Notes under the pieces: generated by a model
What the model saw: only the letters and a program-made list of their open reading frames with translations
What the model was told of the DNA's origin: nothing
Database searches by the model: none
Shown here: positions 38,001 to 45,272 of the stretch, piece by piece
How positions within the stretch are numbered: position 1 is the first letter of the stretch
Layout: each line of letters starts with the position of its first letter
Position numbers and translations under genes: made by a program
DNA from: Nectonema munidae
Lineage: Eukaryota; Nematomorpha; Nectonematoida; Nectonematidae
Length of the DNA: 64,000 bases
Direction: 5' to 3'
Assembly (NCBI GenBank): GCA_030549495.1
Contig: JAUIRK010000887.1
Coordinates: 310,001-374,000 of the forward strand

Positions 38001-39428
38001 CATTTTTTCATATAAACATCGCAGGGTGTCTAGTAGACTCTTTGCCTTTAGACTACATTCACTCATATAAAACTATCCAACCTTCAGTTAATTGTTTTCT
38101 CTATGAATCAAATATCCTTTCATCAATTCCTGTAATGTGCCTGGTAGACTACTTCATTTTTCAAATAAAAAGCCTATTCCACCCCTAACAATTTTGGATT
38201 TTTTTAACTAGTGTATATTCGATATGCAAACTTAATTAAAATATTTTCGCTGGAAATATAGTATTTAAATTCACCAAGTTTGTAAAAAAAAATATAAAGT
38301 AGTCTTGTGAATTTAGGACTTTAGGTATGCGCTGAATACACTATATTTTAAAGGATTGCTTGAATATTTGGTCTCCCGTGGTATTTCCAGACCACTAATT
38401 TTAAAAATTGCAACAAAAAAAATTCGCCCCCCCCCCCCTAATAATTTTGAGGATCTGCGCCCCTGGGTAGGGGCAAACGCTTTCTGCCATCCCCAAACTC
38501 TTCGACAATCTAATATAATTTGAGCCTAACACCGGATTTTAGTTCTTAATCCTTTATTTTCATTTTCTATCTACTATCGTATTATTAATGAAATTTTCCT
38601 AGAAAAAATTCCCTCAAGTCATTTTAGGATTGGGTAACTTCTATAAAAAATGAATAAATTTAACGAAAATCAGTATAAAGCAAAGATAATTTTAAAAAAT
38701 GTAGTTTCTTGAGATTAGAAGCCAATCCAATACATATCTTAATGAAATTATAATAACCACAAAGTTGAAAGTCAGGAATATTTCTCGATAAATTAACCCA
38801 TTTAAGACCAAGCAAAGCAGGCGACTTTAGCCATTCCTATTAAATTCCATGTAAAGTAGGAATTCGTCTGCGTTCCCTTTGGGAACACTGGTCGTAAATG
38901 GGTTAAATACATCAAATATAAAACCTCCAAAAAAAGATCTTAGACAAAGTTACTAAAAAGAAAATTTTTTCTTAGTAACTAAATTAGTCGCTTGGAATAA
39001 GTTAACGATTGACTAAATAATTGAATAGAAAAACTGAAAAGAATACCAATAATATTGATCAACAAGCCAAAGCTTCCCACGATAAGAAGAAGCCTGGGAT
39101 TGTGAATTTCTTCAATAAGTATCAAACGCTTTATTGATTCGATTAAAATGGAAAAGCACAGAGCAACAAGAAAGACTCCATTAACAAGAGCACCCAGAAC
39201 TTCAGCGCGGATCCAACCAAACGTGTTCTTTGATGTTTTTCTTCGAGAAATACGAACAGAGAAAAAGCCTATCAAAAGAGCTAAAATGTCAGAGAGCATG
39301 TGGAAGGAGTCAGCAACCATGGCCATTGAATTCGTGACGTAACCCACAACCAGTTCAATGAAAAAGAACATCGTTGTAAGGAAGAGCATGATAAGAAGAC
39401 GACATGTCTTACCAGTGTACTTACCCAT
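16765..39428 (-). CDS. SLC30A1: Zinc efflux transporter ZnT1-like, five exons, 502 residues
   Basis: Cation diffusion facilitator that exports cytosolic Zn2+ by proton exchange, usually at the plasma membrane. Joined exons 39047-39428, 25386-25619, 22795-23187, 17884-18049 and 16765-17098 give 1509 bases with all phases consistent (1, 1, 1, 2). Six membrane segments are visible at about residues 10-30, 36-59, 74-96, 112-132, 239-264 and 272-291. The tetrahedral zinc site is H43/D47 (FHMLSD) and H244/D248 (LHVLGD). A His-rich loop follows TM4 (HHHAHGHNHSH, residues 133-143). The cytosolic domain (about 304-385) carries HEFHVWQL, and a Cys cluster (C389, C393, C401, C406, C407) matches the ZnT1 tail. 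Length is close to vertebrate ZnT1. ZnT10 is the main alternative, but position 43 is His, as in zinc-selective ZnT1; ZnT10 has Asn there. No metal-response cluster is visible just upstream. Confidence 0.93.
17884..18049 (-). CDS. SLC30A1: SLC30A1 exon 4 (C-terminal domain)
   Basis: Bounded by acceptor TCTATATAG and donor CTCAG|GTTGTG. Encodes residues 338-391 beginning NRIIATAHIRCHNP and containing FFHREGIHSTTIQPEFE, the standard second half of the CDF cytosolic domain. The exon has no start codon of its own; the frame is fixed by its phase with exons 3 and 5. Confidence 0.9.
18050..20180. other. Intron 3 sequence, first part, no element recognised
   Basis: AT-rich intron DNA with short simple repeats (TAATAATAAT near 18968 and 19300; TGTGTGTG near 19600). 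Small chance frames carry no domain. Confidence 0.35.
20187..20480. mobile_element. Two tandem hairpin MITEs plus a partial third
   Basis: Two head-to-tail copies of the ATCGTCTGCTTTAAGT / AAAG(C/A)AGACGAT hairpin family; the unit TTGGAAAACCAATG.CTGAAAGG recurs at about 20258 and 20388. GACACCAGCGTCCCA near 20308 is the loop-side arm also seen at 10340 and 23540. A further GTAAAGCAGACGATTTG at about 20456 is a third stub. Confidence 0.65.
21625..21780. repeat. Minisatellite, ~43-bp unit, 3-4 copies
   Basis: Units of the form CCCATGGACAATTCGC then (C/T)CNTTATTTTCATAAGACA. Copy 2 of the parent repeat has only about two units (37050-37140), so the array has changed length since the copies separated. 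Confidence 0.7.
21935..22005 (-). other. tRNA-like stretch, possible SINE head
   Basis: On the minus strand GGTTGGTTGAGATGATGG is followed about 25 bases later by GGATTCGATTCC, which resembles the A and B boxes of a tRNA gene. The match is incomplete and no stem set could be confirmed. The same stretch recurs in copy 2 near 37610-37710. Confidence 0.3.
22795..23187 (-). CDS. SLC30A1: SLC30A1 exon 3 (TM5, TM6, start of C-terminal domain)
   Basis: Acceptor TCTTTTCGTTAG precedes 23187. Residues 207-336 include the second zinc-site pair in FLHVLGDALGS (H244, D248), the TM5 and TM6 helices and the conserved LLQTVP and HEFHVWQL motifs of the cytosolic domain. Donor G|GTATAG at 22795. G+C is clearly higher than in the surrounding intron. 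The 3' end of a 2.1-kb repeat lies only about 60 bases past this donor. Confidence 0.92.
23506..23640. mobile_element. Hairpin MITE copy
   Basis: AAACCCTCTGAGTACTAGTG, ACACCAAGTGTCCCA, AATCGTCTACCTTAG and AGTAGATTAGTATTAAAAA follow the order seen in the copies at 10311 and 38793. Diverged; no clean TTAA duplication. Confidence 0.5.
24201..24260 (+). mobile_element. Solitary hAT-like terminus
   Basis: CAGTGCTTTCCAACATTTTT followed by GACCTGTCGCCCT resembles the terminal repeat of CAGTG-type hAT elements, like the end at 1737. No matching second end was found within the following 500 bases, so this is a fragment. Confidence 0.3.
25150..25280. mobile_element. Hairpin MITE copy
   Basis: CCTTTGAGGATGTGTGTGCC, ATAGTCCGTTTTAAGGATAT and AGTATTAGTATTAAAAATTC keep the order of the family. 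The stem is decayed (AAAGGAGAGTAT in place of AAAGCAGACGAT). Confidence 0.5.
25386..25619 (-). CDS. SLC30A1: SLC30A1 exon 2 (His-rich loop)
   Basis: Acceptor TTTAACTTTTAG precedes 25619. The exon encodes residues 129-205: LFLF, then the loop HHHAHGHNHSHAEHVHH that in this family binds zinc and faces the cytosol, followed by an acidic, Ser-rich linker. Donor AAGC|GTATGC is weak at the exon side but is the only GT that keeps the phase for exon 3; reading on reaches a stop ten codons later. Confidence 0.85.
26106..26377. mobile_element. hAT MITE, CAGGGTTGCGAG family, perfect target duplication
   Basis: CAGGGTTGCGAG at the left end and CTCTGCAATTCTG at the right. The octamer ATTTTTAG is present unchanged on both sides (26098-26105 and 26378-26385). 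It lies in intron 1 of the zinc transporter. Inner CGACTCTGC/GTAGTCGGAG steps are shared with the relatives at 9543 and 15333. Confidence 0.9.
26935..27845 (+). pseudogene. Merlin transposase with a 46-bp intron, frameshifted
   Basis: DDE-type transposase of the IS1016/Merlin group. ATG at 26935 begins MTSDENSLKWFGEHLQSNE. A zinc-ribbon segment (IIPKEKLCQK, then WRCHKGRC) follows in another frame at about 27010-27100, and frame 26965-27291 resumes with WLEGSTLPMNKIIEFIYAW. A GT-AG intron (27283-27328) splits LREV; after it come VEIDETVYAKRKY (first Asp), WVFGGVCKETRD, IVSDMWKAY (second Asp) and, after another frameshift near 27690, ESTWNLLKHRNKRR (Glu), ending IWRSRHEGQDLF. About three frameshifts make the copy inactive, but all three catalytic acidic residues can still be seen. 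Confidence 0.85.
27283..27328 (+). other. 46-bp GT-AG intron in the Merlin transposase
   Basis: AGAGAG|GTAAGT donor and a CGTTTCAG acceptor with a pyrimidine stretch; removing it joins LRE to VCAHEIS in one frame. Within it the frame meets a stop (TAA) straight after the donor, so splicing is needed for the product. Confidence 0.8.
28204..28276 (+). other. tRNA-like 73-base sequence, probable pseudo-tRNA or SINE head
   Basis: AGAGCAT and ATGCTCT pair perfectly as a 7-bp acceptor-like stem over 73 bases, the usual tRNA length, and GTGTTCAATCCCC resembles the B box. The T stem and D stem do not pair well, so it is unlikely to be a working tRNA gene. It stands 35 bases before the SINE-like insertion at 28330. 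Confidence 0.3.
28330..28559 (+). mobile_element. SINE-like retroposon, 230 bp, 19-bp target duplication
   Basis: The 19-base sequence ACAACACTAATTAATTAAT occurs at 28311-28329 and again, unchanged, at 28560-28578. The 230 bp between end in (AAC)n next to the second copy, as a retroposed RNA would. The head starts GTAGAAAGAAGCCTGC and includes a GC-richer 120 bp with TTGCGGGTTGGCTAA. I cannot identify the parent RNA and do not see convincing A and B boxes. Lies in intron 1 of the zinc transporter. Confidence 0.7.
28579..29285. other. No feature recognised
   Basis: Intron 1 DNA, AT-rich. Two short minus-strand frames (28570-28752 and 29082-29276) lack domains; the second may be the decayed tail of the pogo relic that follows. 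Confidence 0.3.
29290..29560 (-). pseudogene. pogo/Tigger transposase tail fragment
   Basis: On the minus strand the frame reads AFDNVSTSTMKSCFKHTNI then YAIDQMRRTIVQLED. The pattern W/FxxVSxxTIxxCFxxxxI is found just after the DDE domain of pogo/Tigger transposases. Only this C-terminal part is present and it contains stops. It is too short to tell which pogo lineage it came from. Confidence 0.45.
29880..31140 (+). pseudogene. piggyBac transposase relic
   Basis: Decayed piggyBac transposase in intron 1. Recognisable blocks in order: HSLPGEEDFWATQLDLGASL with RNRFREIKKYFHIID (about 30040-30175), DKIAQYM, IKFDACAHLQVTPYLYIYQG (30350-30410), the catalytic-region YFDNFFTSYTF (30500-30535), IATVRNNRTNKCPL and GSFDFIS (30565-30660), then SAYRPKVKSKKWWWHLAMH and NVSVVTPWKAYEKI (30840-30940), and FRREITAF-like LIFEEK. 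Stops and several frameshifts are spread throughout. A Cys-rich C-terminal finger may remain near 31100 (CVVCKKN in another frame). The TTAA ends were not fixed. Confidence 0.75.
31266..31285. repeat. Perfect 9-bp palindrome arms, TT spacer
   Basis: ATGGTCCAC TT GTGGACCAT lies about 130 bases after the piggyBac relic, where subterminal repeats of the element would be expected. It may be a transposase-binding site or a remnant of the element's end. Confidence 0.5.
31290..33150. other. Intron 1 DNA without an assigned element
   Basis: AT-rich. Overlapping plus-strand frames at 32046-32358 begin in a slightly more GC-rich patch (31890-32300) that may be an old coding fragment, but no domain can be named. 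Near 32840-32890 there is a GATGATGAT-rich tract. Confidence 0.3.
33157..33180. repeat. (TAA)n microsatellite, eight units
   Basis: Uninterrupted TAA repeats within the intron. Confidence 0.9.
33362..33578. mobile_element. TA-target MITE, CTGTAA...TTACAG ends
   Basis: Left end CTGTAAGTAAATGAAGAAAT and right end GAAATTTTCATGATTTACAG form an imperfect inverted repeat of about 25 bp, with TA on both sides (33360-33361 and 33579-33580). TTTTCGCG motifs inside recall widespread marine-invertebrate MITEs of Tc1/mariner type. 217 bp, non-coding. Confidence 0.7.
33891..36098 (-). mobile_element. hAT-like DNA transposon, 2.2 kb, perfect 8-bp target duplication
   Basis: Ends TAGGGATATGA and TCATATATCTA, flanked on both sides by ATGCACAC (33883-33890 and 36099-36106). 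The octamer is single in copy 1 of the repeat, so the insertion site is confirmed by an empty site elsewhere in the window. Encodes one transposase on the minus strand. Confidence 0.85.
34120..35830 (-). pseudogene. hAT-like transposase, lightly broken
   Basis: Frame 35830-35123 starts MADFKSSKAVLKNSKTWLKN and gives a basic N-terminal half with an acidic patch (SDSTTSESDVNDEDF). Frame 35145-34903 continues GIKLPTPTQSGIFRGMIKYG and CLHFDGKRI, then frame 34761-34198 with YIGCQHHVLDRILRHVLDF, the DDFRFL block and QSARWNSRAIFVLIAYFLLP. In a further frame near 34190-34140 comes ISRTNIIAERAIKTMQ, which looks like the end of the dimerisation region. This layout matches a transposase family common in arthropod genomes and usually left unnamed. 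About three frameshifts in 1.7 kb suggest a fairly recent loss. Confidence 0.7.
38793..38906. mobile_element. TTAA hairpin MITE, 106 bp, best-preserved ends
   Basis: TTAA at 38793-38796 and 38903-38906 flank CCCATTTAAGACCA and TGGTCGTAAATGGG, a near-perfect inverted repeat. The inner arms GCAGGCGACTTTAGCC and GTAAAGTAGGAATTCGTCTGC keep the family stem in part. It lies in intron 1, 140 bases from exon 1. Confidence 0.8.
39047..39428 (-). CDS. SLC30A1: SLC30A1 exon 1 (start codon, TM1-TM4)
   Basis: ATG at 39428 opens MGKYTGKTCR, the usual short ZnT1 N-terminus before TM1. Codons 1-127 plus one base are encoded. Includes VADSFHMLSD (zinc-site H43 and D47) and the TM4 segment LLIVGSFGLLINIIG. 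The donor is G|GTATTC with the exon ending at 39047; the split Gly codon is completed by exon 2. Any 5' non-coding exon cannot be placed. Confidence 0.92.
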
Positions 39429-39822
39429 TCTAAAAAAATTTAAATACTCGATTAAAGCAGAACAAAATAGACATGACTGCAGCTGAAGCTAAAGGTCTTG
39501 AATCCGAGTTATAAGAAGAAATATAGTATATATTTGGAATAATTGGTGACGATACAAACATTCAAAAGAGCTGAAACATTCCTATATGTGAATGAGAGAC
39601 TCGATCCTTGAGTAAAAGAAACAAGAATTTGTGAAACTACACGAAGAAAAAGAAGATACATATACAACTAACTCTTAAAATAAAGTGGTAGAATTGCAGT
39701 TCATATTTTCTGCCTATAATATTTTTAGTGCGATGAAATAATTGAGTAGTTACTAGTTATGTATTATTATATTCAATATGCATAAAGTCAAAATATCTCA
39801 AAAGAATAAAAAAAACAAATTA
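39429..39822. promoter_or_regulatory. Upstream region of the zinc transporter
   Basis: The 394 bases between the start codon and the Tigger element must hold the proximal 5' untranslated region and perhaps the promoter. I see no metal-response core (TGCRCNC) in it and no unambiguous TATA box; TATATATTTGG near 39527 is a weak candidate. Confidence 0.25.
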
Positions 39823-42745
39823 CAGTCAACTCTCTATACGCCGGATGCACTCTGGACCCGAAAAAATCCGGTTTGGTCAGAGATCCGTTTTTTGAGAGTT
39901 TTGTTTTTTACAATTTTTCACCCATTTTTTAATACCATGACTCATTCTAATCATATATTGTAACTTTGATGTTTAAATAGAATCATAAAAATATTTTCGA
40001 AAATTTATTTTTTTTAGTCACATTAATATAATTTTTAATGCAAAGTTTGTTTGAATTTCATAACATTTTTTGTAATAGCCAACTTGTTTTTGAGGATGAG
40101 GCTTTCGACTTCTCTTTGCATTGTTGGATCTTGTTGATATGCAAAGTCACTCAGTTTTTTTGAGCATTTGGGCTACTTCAAACTGAGAAAGTTTCGTGTT
40201 GATTTGAGTCACTTGTTCGTTATCATCGCTTTGTCCATCGATGGATTCAGATTCATGGACTTCCTGATTCAATAATGCTGCTTCGAAATCAGAAGGATCT
40301 TCTGTCGCCGAAATATTGTCAATGTCTATAAACTCGTTGGTTGTCATCCTTGATTCACCAAAACAGGTAACAAGCTCGTCAATGGAAACATTTAATTCAT
40401 CTGTTTCATCTTCGGCATCTGTACAGTCATCTTCCATCATGAAGCCACTGTTCTTAAAGCATTTTATGATTGTTGAAGTGGCGACTTTTTCTCACCCTGA
40501 AGAAAACCATTTTATACAATCTAAAATATTGATTGACTTAGTTAATTGAACCAAACTTGATTGTTCATCAATTTGTGCCAACAAATGAACCATCAGGGTT
40601 TTTCTATAACCCATTTTGAATGATCTAATCACACCCAAATCGAGTGGCTGAACACAGCTTGTACTGTTTGAAGGGAAAAACGTGAGTGAAATGTTCTTTA
40701 GAACAATATCTGGTTGATGAGATGTAGCATTATCTAAGAACATCAGAATTTTTCTTTTTTCCCTTATTATTTTTCTGTCTACTTCTTGAATCCAAAAAGA
40801 AAAAAATTTTGATGTCATCCAAGCATTACTATTAGCTGCATACGTTACAGGTAAACTATCGATTTTGACTCCTTTGAAACATCGCGGATTTTTTGATTTG
40901 CCGTTTTTTGCCGGTAGCACTGGTAGCGAGCATAACAGTCACTCGTTCTTTGGATACTTTTACACCGCTTTTTGATTGATGCTTAGCAGCCAGAGTTTTT
41001 TCAGGTATGGCCCGAAAATATAGGGCCGTCTCATCGCAATTAAAAACGTTACACAGCTCGAAACCCTGTGTTATATCCTTCAAACGACAAAACCAATCTT
41101 CAACTATTGAACAGTCAATATTACTTTTTTCACCGCATAGAGCATAAGACTTTACCGAAAACCTTGATTTTCAAGAAGTCAACCACCCTGAAGATGCTTT
41201 GAAATCCTCAAAACCCAGATTTTTAGCAAATTCTGCAGCTTTTGATTAGACAATCGAACCAGAAAGAGGGAAATTTTTGGCTTTAGCATGCTGAAACCAT
41301 TCCCAAATCAAGGTGTTGATTTTTTCAAATTTACAATTGTTTTCAAATCTTTTCTTTGTTATGCTAGCATTATTATTGTATTGCTGCAAATAAAATTCAG
41401 CTTTTTTTTAAATATCAGAAATCGTAATGGTTGCAACACCATATTTTTGGCTGAGCATCTATTGCGAAGGCTGTGGTTTTGATTGATATTCATTGATTAT
41501 TTGAATTTTTGACTTCAGATTAAGTTCACGGCGAATGCGTTTTTTTTGGTTGGTTCATTTAGAAAAAAAATTTGATTCAAGGATCAAATGATCTTAAAAT
41601 AAAATTAAACTTGAGTTCAAAGATTGAAAAAGGAAACAGAATTGAACAAAAACAAATGAAAAAACAAAAAAAATTAACATTTAAATTATTCACATCATAT
41701 TTCAACAAAAACAATAACAAAAAATTTATTTAATATTCATAAAAAAAATAAACTGCAAAGGATCGAACTATTCGACGCGAGTTGGACCGATCAGCGGCCA
41801 TATAAACAGTTGAGTAAAAATTAATTAAATTATTAATAAAAATTTAAAAAAAATAGAAGAGTACAATCGAGTAGATTTCCATTTAAATTTTATCTTACTT
41901 TAGTTAGACGAAATGGGCAGCAGAGAAAATAATGAGAAAAAAATTTTTTCAGCAATACAATCTTCAAAACTTTAAGGGCCACATTAATTTAAGGCTCTTT
42001 TTTCCAAAAGGAAAAAATTCGCCATTTTTTTCTGCAGCTTGTGTTATAGTCAAAAAATGGCGATTTCTATAGAAAAGTATAGGCTCGCGTTTAATAGTTA
42101 GCCCGAACTGAAAAAAGAAATTTGTGTCTAAGAATTCATTAATAAAAGTTGAATATAAAAATTATATTTCAATTGTAATGTTGAATACTATAAATATCAC
42201 ACACTTAAAATGACAACACAAAAATAATAGGGACATCTAATTAATCAAAATAATTTTTTTTTCAATTTTGCACATGCAGAAAAATGATAAGGAAAAAATT
42301 CGTCGTTTGCAAAATATTTTTTCACTTTTAAATATATAAAAAAAAAGCAATGTATAAATCAAAATGATATAGTACAAGGCTTCAATAATTTAGATCTAGA
42401 AGGAGGCAAAAAGGATATGATCCAATTTCAGGAAAAAAACTATAAAATTGTTGTTCAAATTTGAACTTATGTTTATATACACATCATTGTTTAATTTCAA
42501 TTATCATTTTTTACTACATAAATTCAAAGTGTTGAAAAATCTTTTGTTTATGCTGCAATTAATTGTATTTTTATTCTTTTCCTTAGCATTATATCATTTT
42601 TGTGTGTTCTGTATAGACAGAGGATGTCCGGTTTACACAGAATTAAAATACAATGGAAAGCATAGAAGTGTTTGGGACCTTGAAAATAATTCGGTTTAGA
42701 CAAAAATCCGGTATATTCAGAGTCAGGTTTAGACAGAGTTTACTG
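39823..42745 (-). mobile_element. Tigger/pogo DNA transposon, 2.9 kb
   Basis: CAGTCAACTCTCTATACGCC at the left end and the reverse complement of CAGTAAACTCTGTCTAAACC at the right, with TA on both sides (39821-39822 and 42746-42747). CAGTMAACTCT is the pogo/Tigger terminal signature. The left end lies 395 bases upstream of the zinc transporter start codon; the encoded transposase points the same way as that gene. Confidence 0.9.
40130..41580 (-). pseudogene. Tigger transposase (CENP-B-like HTH, DDE)
   Basis: N-terminal DNA-binding half in broken frames: KIQIINEYQSKPQPSQ and EKYGVATITISDI-like (about 41390-41480), AEFAKNLGFEDFKASSGWL (about 41175-41240). Frame 41083-40856 has FELCNVFNCDETALYFRAIP with the first catalytic Asp. 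Frame 40920-40492 has MFLDNATSH (second Asp) and CVQPLDLGVIRSFKMGYRK (third Asp). The acidic C-terminal tail continues in 40440-40147. At least three frameshifts separate these blocks, so the gene is inactive, but all three catalytic Asp residues persist. Confidence 0.85.
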
Positions 42746-43840
42746 TATATACAATATCTAAACAATAAATTAATTCACAATTTTTATTAGTGCATAACTG
42801 TATCTTTTGCATTTTAAGGTTAAAGAAAAGTTAAAAAATTTTGATTGATTTCAAAAGGGGTGAAAAAGCCTTTCGCTCGACCAATAATTTTGAATTTTTT
42901 CAATTCTATATCTTTTTTATATCAGAACTTGTTTGGCTTATGAGAAGACTTTACATATTACTTTACTTGTTTTACGGTTGAATTTCAGACACAAATTCTT
43001 CTAAAATAAATTTTGAAAATTATAATAATAAAAAAATTCCCCCCGCCCCCAATAAATAAAGGATGTGTGGTCCTGGTTTCATCATCGGCAAAAATTATGT
43101 TTAAAATAAATGATCTTTTTTCAATTTATATTCCTGAGTTGCGTATTTGTTGATTATTATTTAGCTTAACAAGAAAATAATCTACGACTCAAAATTTGAA
43201 AATAGGCGTCATTATATAATATATATTCAAAGAAAGGCTTTCAAAATGTGTATGCATGATATTCCATAAAAAAAGTGAAGTGCGAAGAGAGTATCGTTAT
43301 CTACAACGTTTTCAAAACCTTTGTAATGCGCGTGAAGGTCAATAGTTAAGGAACTTAATTGCACATCTGCTTCCATATAAATAGTTTACGTGCACATCAT
43401 TACTTTTTATGTTCATTTCTGTGCTAGGTGATTAGCATTAAACCCTGAAAGGCAAATTGTTAATAAGGATTTCTCAATATTTTGAGAAAATTATTAGGAG
43501 TTAAAGTAAAATATATAGATATATTTTTAATTTTATTTTTATGAGTGTTTTCATCGAAAGAGCATAATTTGGCCGCTTGTAATCGAACTATGAGGTAAGC
43601 AGGCTTGATGCGGTATCGAATCCAGACTTTAAGTCATCGAATTGAGCATCAAACAAAGCCTACTCACGCAGTTCGATATTTTATAGATATCAAGGTATCT
43701 GATGAATTAAACGTTTAAAATTTTGCAAACTCAAATTTTCATGTCATTTGTATTATTTTAGTTGAGGATATTTAAGATAATAAGTTAATCGTTTTTCAAA
43801 TCAGTTCTTAATAATTCCAAAAAATATATGGTATTTGATG
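42746..43840. other. Gene-free DNA with an old repeat end
   Basis: Around 42820-43075 a decayed relative of the 2.1-kb repeat's 3' end can be seen (CCCCCGCCCCCAATAAAT then AGGATGTGTGGTCCTGG). The rest is AT-rich; the phrase GGTATCGAATCCAGACTT near 43610 resembles the repeat's tRNA-like stretch. Confidence 0.4.
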
Positions 43841-43844
43841 TTAA

Positions 43845-44488
43845 ATTCATCCTTCCATCAATTTCTGTAGTGTGCCCAGGCCCATAGCCAGCGAGGGCAG
43901 GAGGGGGCTAAGCCCCCCCCCCCTCCCACCCAACTCAGATTCAGAGCCCCCCCCCCAACCTAATATATTTCGATATCAATAAAGGGTTCAAAAAATGGTT
44001 TATTTTTAGACTATATATAAAAAGTTGGTACTTATTAGTTATCTCCCTCCCACTTTAAAATTTTTTGAATGGGGGAGAGATATAAGTACATAAGTACCAA
44101 AAAAAAATTTTGTGAAAATATTTAGCCCCCCCCCCCCCCCCCCCCCCCATTTTTTCCAGCTCTCTCTATTGAAAAGTCCTAGCTACGGGCCTGAGTGTGC
44201 CTGATAGACTACTTTATTTTCAAACGAAAAACCTATTCGCCCCCAACACTTTAATGCGATATGCAAATTTAATTAAAATATTTTTGCTGGAAGTATAGTA
44301 TTTAAATTTCCTTAATTTTGTAAAAAAATATAAAGCAGTTTTATAAATTTAGGTATGCGATAAATACACTGATTCAAGATGAATGCTTGAATATTTGGTC
44401 TCCCGTGGTATTTCAAGAGAAGTAATTTTGAAAATTGCAAAAAAAATTTCGCCCCTTCCCCAATAACTTTGAGGATGTGCGCCCCTGA
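43845..44488 (+). repeat. Dispersed repeat, copy 3 (3' part), split by a MITE
   Basis: CATCAATTTCTGTAGTGTGCC before the MITE continues as TGATAGACTACTTTATTTTC after it and runs to GGATGTGCGCCCCTG at 44488, matching the last ~290 bp of copies 1 and 2. Confidence 0.75.
43877..44193. mobile_element. hAT MITE with long C tracts, perfect target duplication
   Basis: Ends CAGGCCCATAGCCAGC and CTAGCTACGGGCCTG; the octamer AGTGTGCC is at 43869-43876 and 44194-44201. The interior has C runs of 11 (43913), 10 (43947) and 23 (44126) bases. The target site is known from the uninterrupted copies of the host repeat. Confidence 0.9.
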
Positions 44489-45235
44489 TTGTACAGTAAT
44501 ATATTTTTAGTTATATGTTCATTGCTTTATTTATGCGCTATATGAAGAGGGAGATTAAAATATCTAAAATCATGCGTTAAGAAAATATAAGTACATCGTT
44601 ATACAATTATATCAAAAAAACTTTGACAAATATAAAGAAAAACTTAAGTTATAAGGAATGCTAGAATTACATTCTTTGTTGAGGAGCAAGAAATTTTAAA
44701 AATAGAACATAACTAAATAAATAAAAATTCTGAAAAAAATAAAAAAATTTAATATAAAATTAAGTAATACATTAATATTAAAAAATAGCCCTATAGAAAT
44801 TATTTATTTGATTTCATTAATTTTGACATTAAAAATTAAAAAATTTTATTTTATAATTAATTAAGAAAAGTTTAGTATGAATGTCCCATTTTTTGCTACA
44901 ACCACTCTTTTTCAATTTTCTCTGATTACTTTCTCGAAAGGGAACCTTAAAAACTTGTTGTTTTTGCTTCCTTTAAAAATGGCGAATATTATTTTTTTTT
45001 ATTATTTTTTTTACAGCGGCTCATTCCTTTTGAATATCCCGCAAAATCAAAAGAAAAGAACTTTTCTACTTGCAATGTCAGTGTTGATGATTTCACTTCA
45101 ATTTGTTTTTTCTTTAATATAATTCTTTCTTTTTTTGCAAATAAATATTTTTCTACCTTTATTTACTCCTAGAGAAATATCTACAAACAGGACCTTTTAT
45201 TAATTATACCTTTACTAATTTGAGTTAAAATTTTT
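44489..45235. other. No feature recognised
   Basis: Very AT-rich DNA leading to the LINE. The plus frame 44877-45122 is hydrophobic but has no family match that I can name. Confidence 0.3.
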
Positions 45236-45272
45236 ATCTTTATACCATATCACTCTCTCACACTTATTTCAC

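Larger units (their letters stand above)
33835..38466 (+). repeat. Dispersed repeat, copy 2 (intron 1), split by a hAT
   Basis: Same sequence and orientation as copy 1 at 20591-22733. The first ~55 bases (33835-33890) are separated from the rest (36099-38466) by the hAT at 33891-36098. This copy keeps the segment 37266-37606 that copy 1 lacks. Its last part (GGCGCCCCTG-like end) has a run of ten C at about 38428. Identity outside gaps looks well above 90 percent by eye. Confidence 0.8.

Noticed and set aside
37940-38188. 82-residue plus-strand frame in repeat copy 2
   Set aside because: The frame is not kept in copy 1 and has no domain, so it is not evidence for a coding repeat.
39429-39822. 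Metal-response elements expected for a ZnT1 promoter
   Set aside because: No TGCRCNC core on either strand in this interval; the single match at 39846 lies in the Tigger terminus and is likely chance.
43560-43680. tRNA-like phrase GGTATCGAATCCAGAC
   Set aside because: Only a B-box resemblance; no A box at the right distance and no stems.
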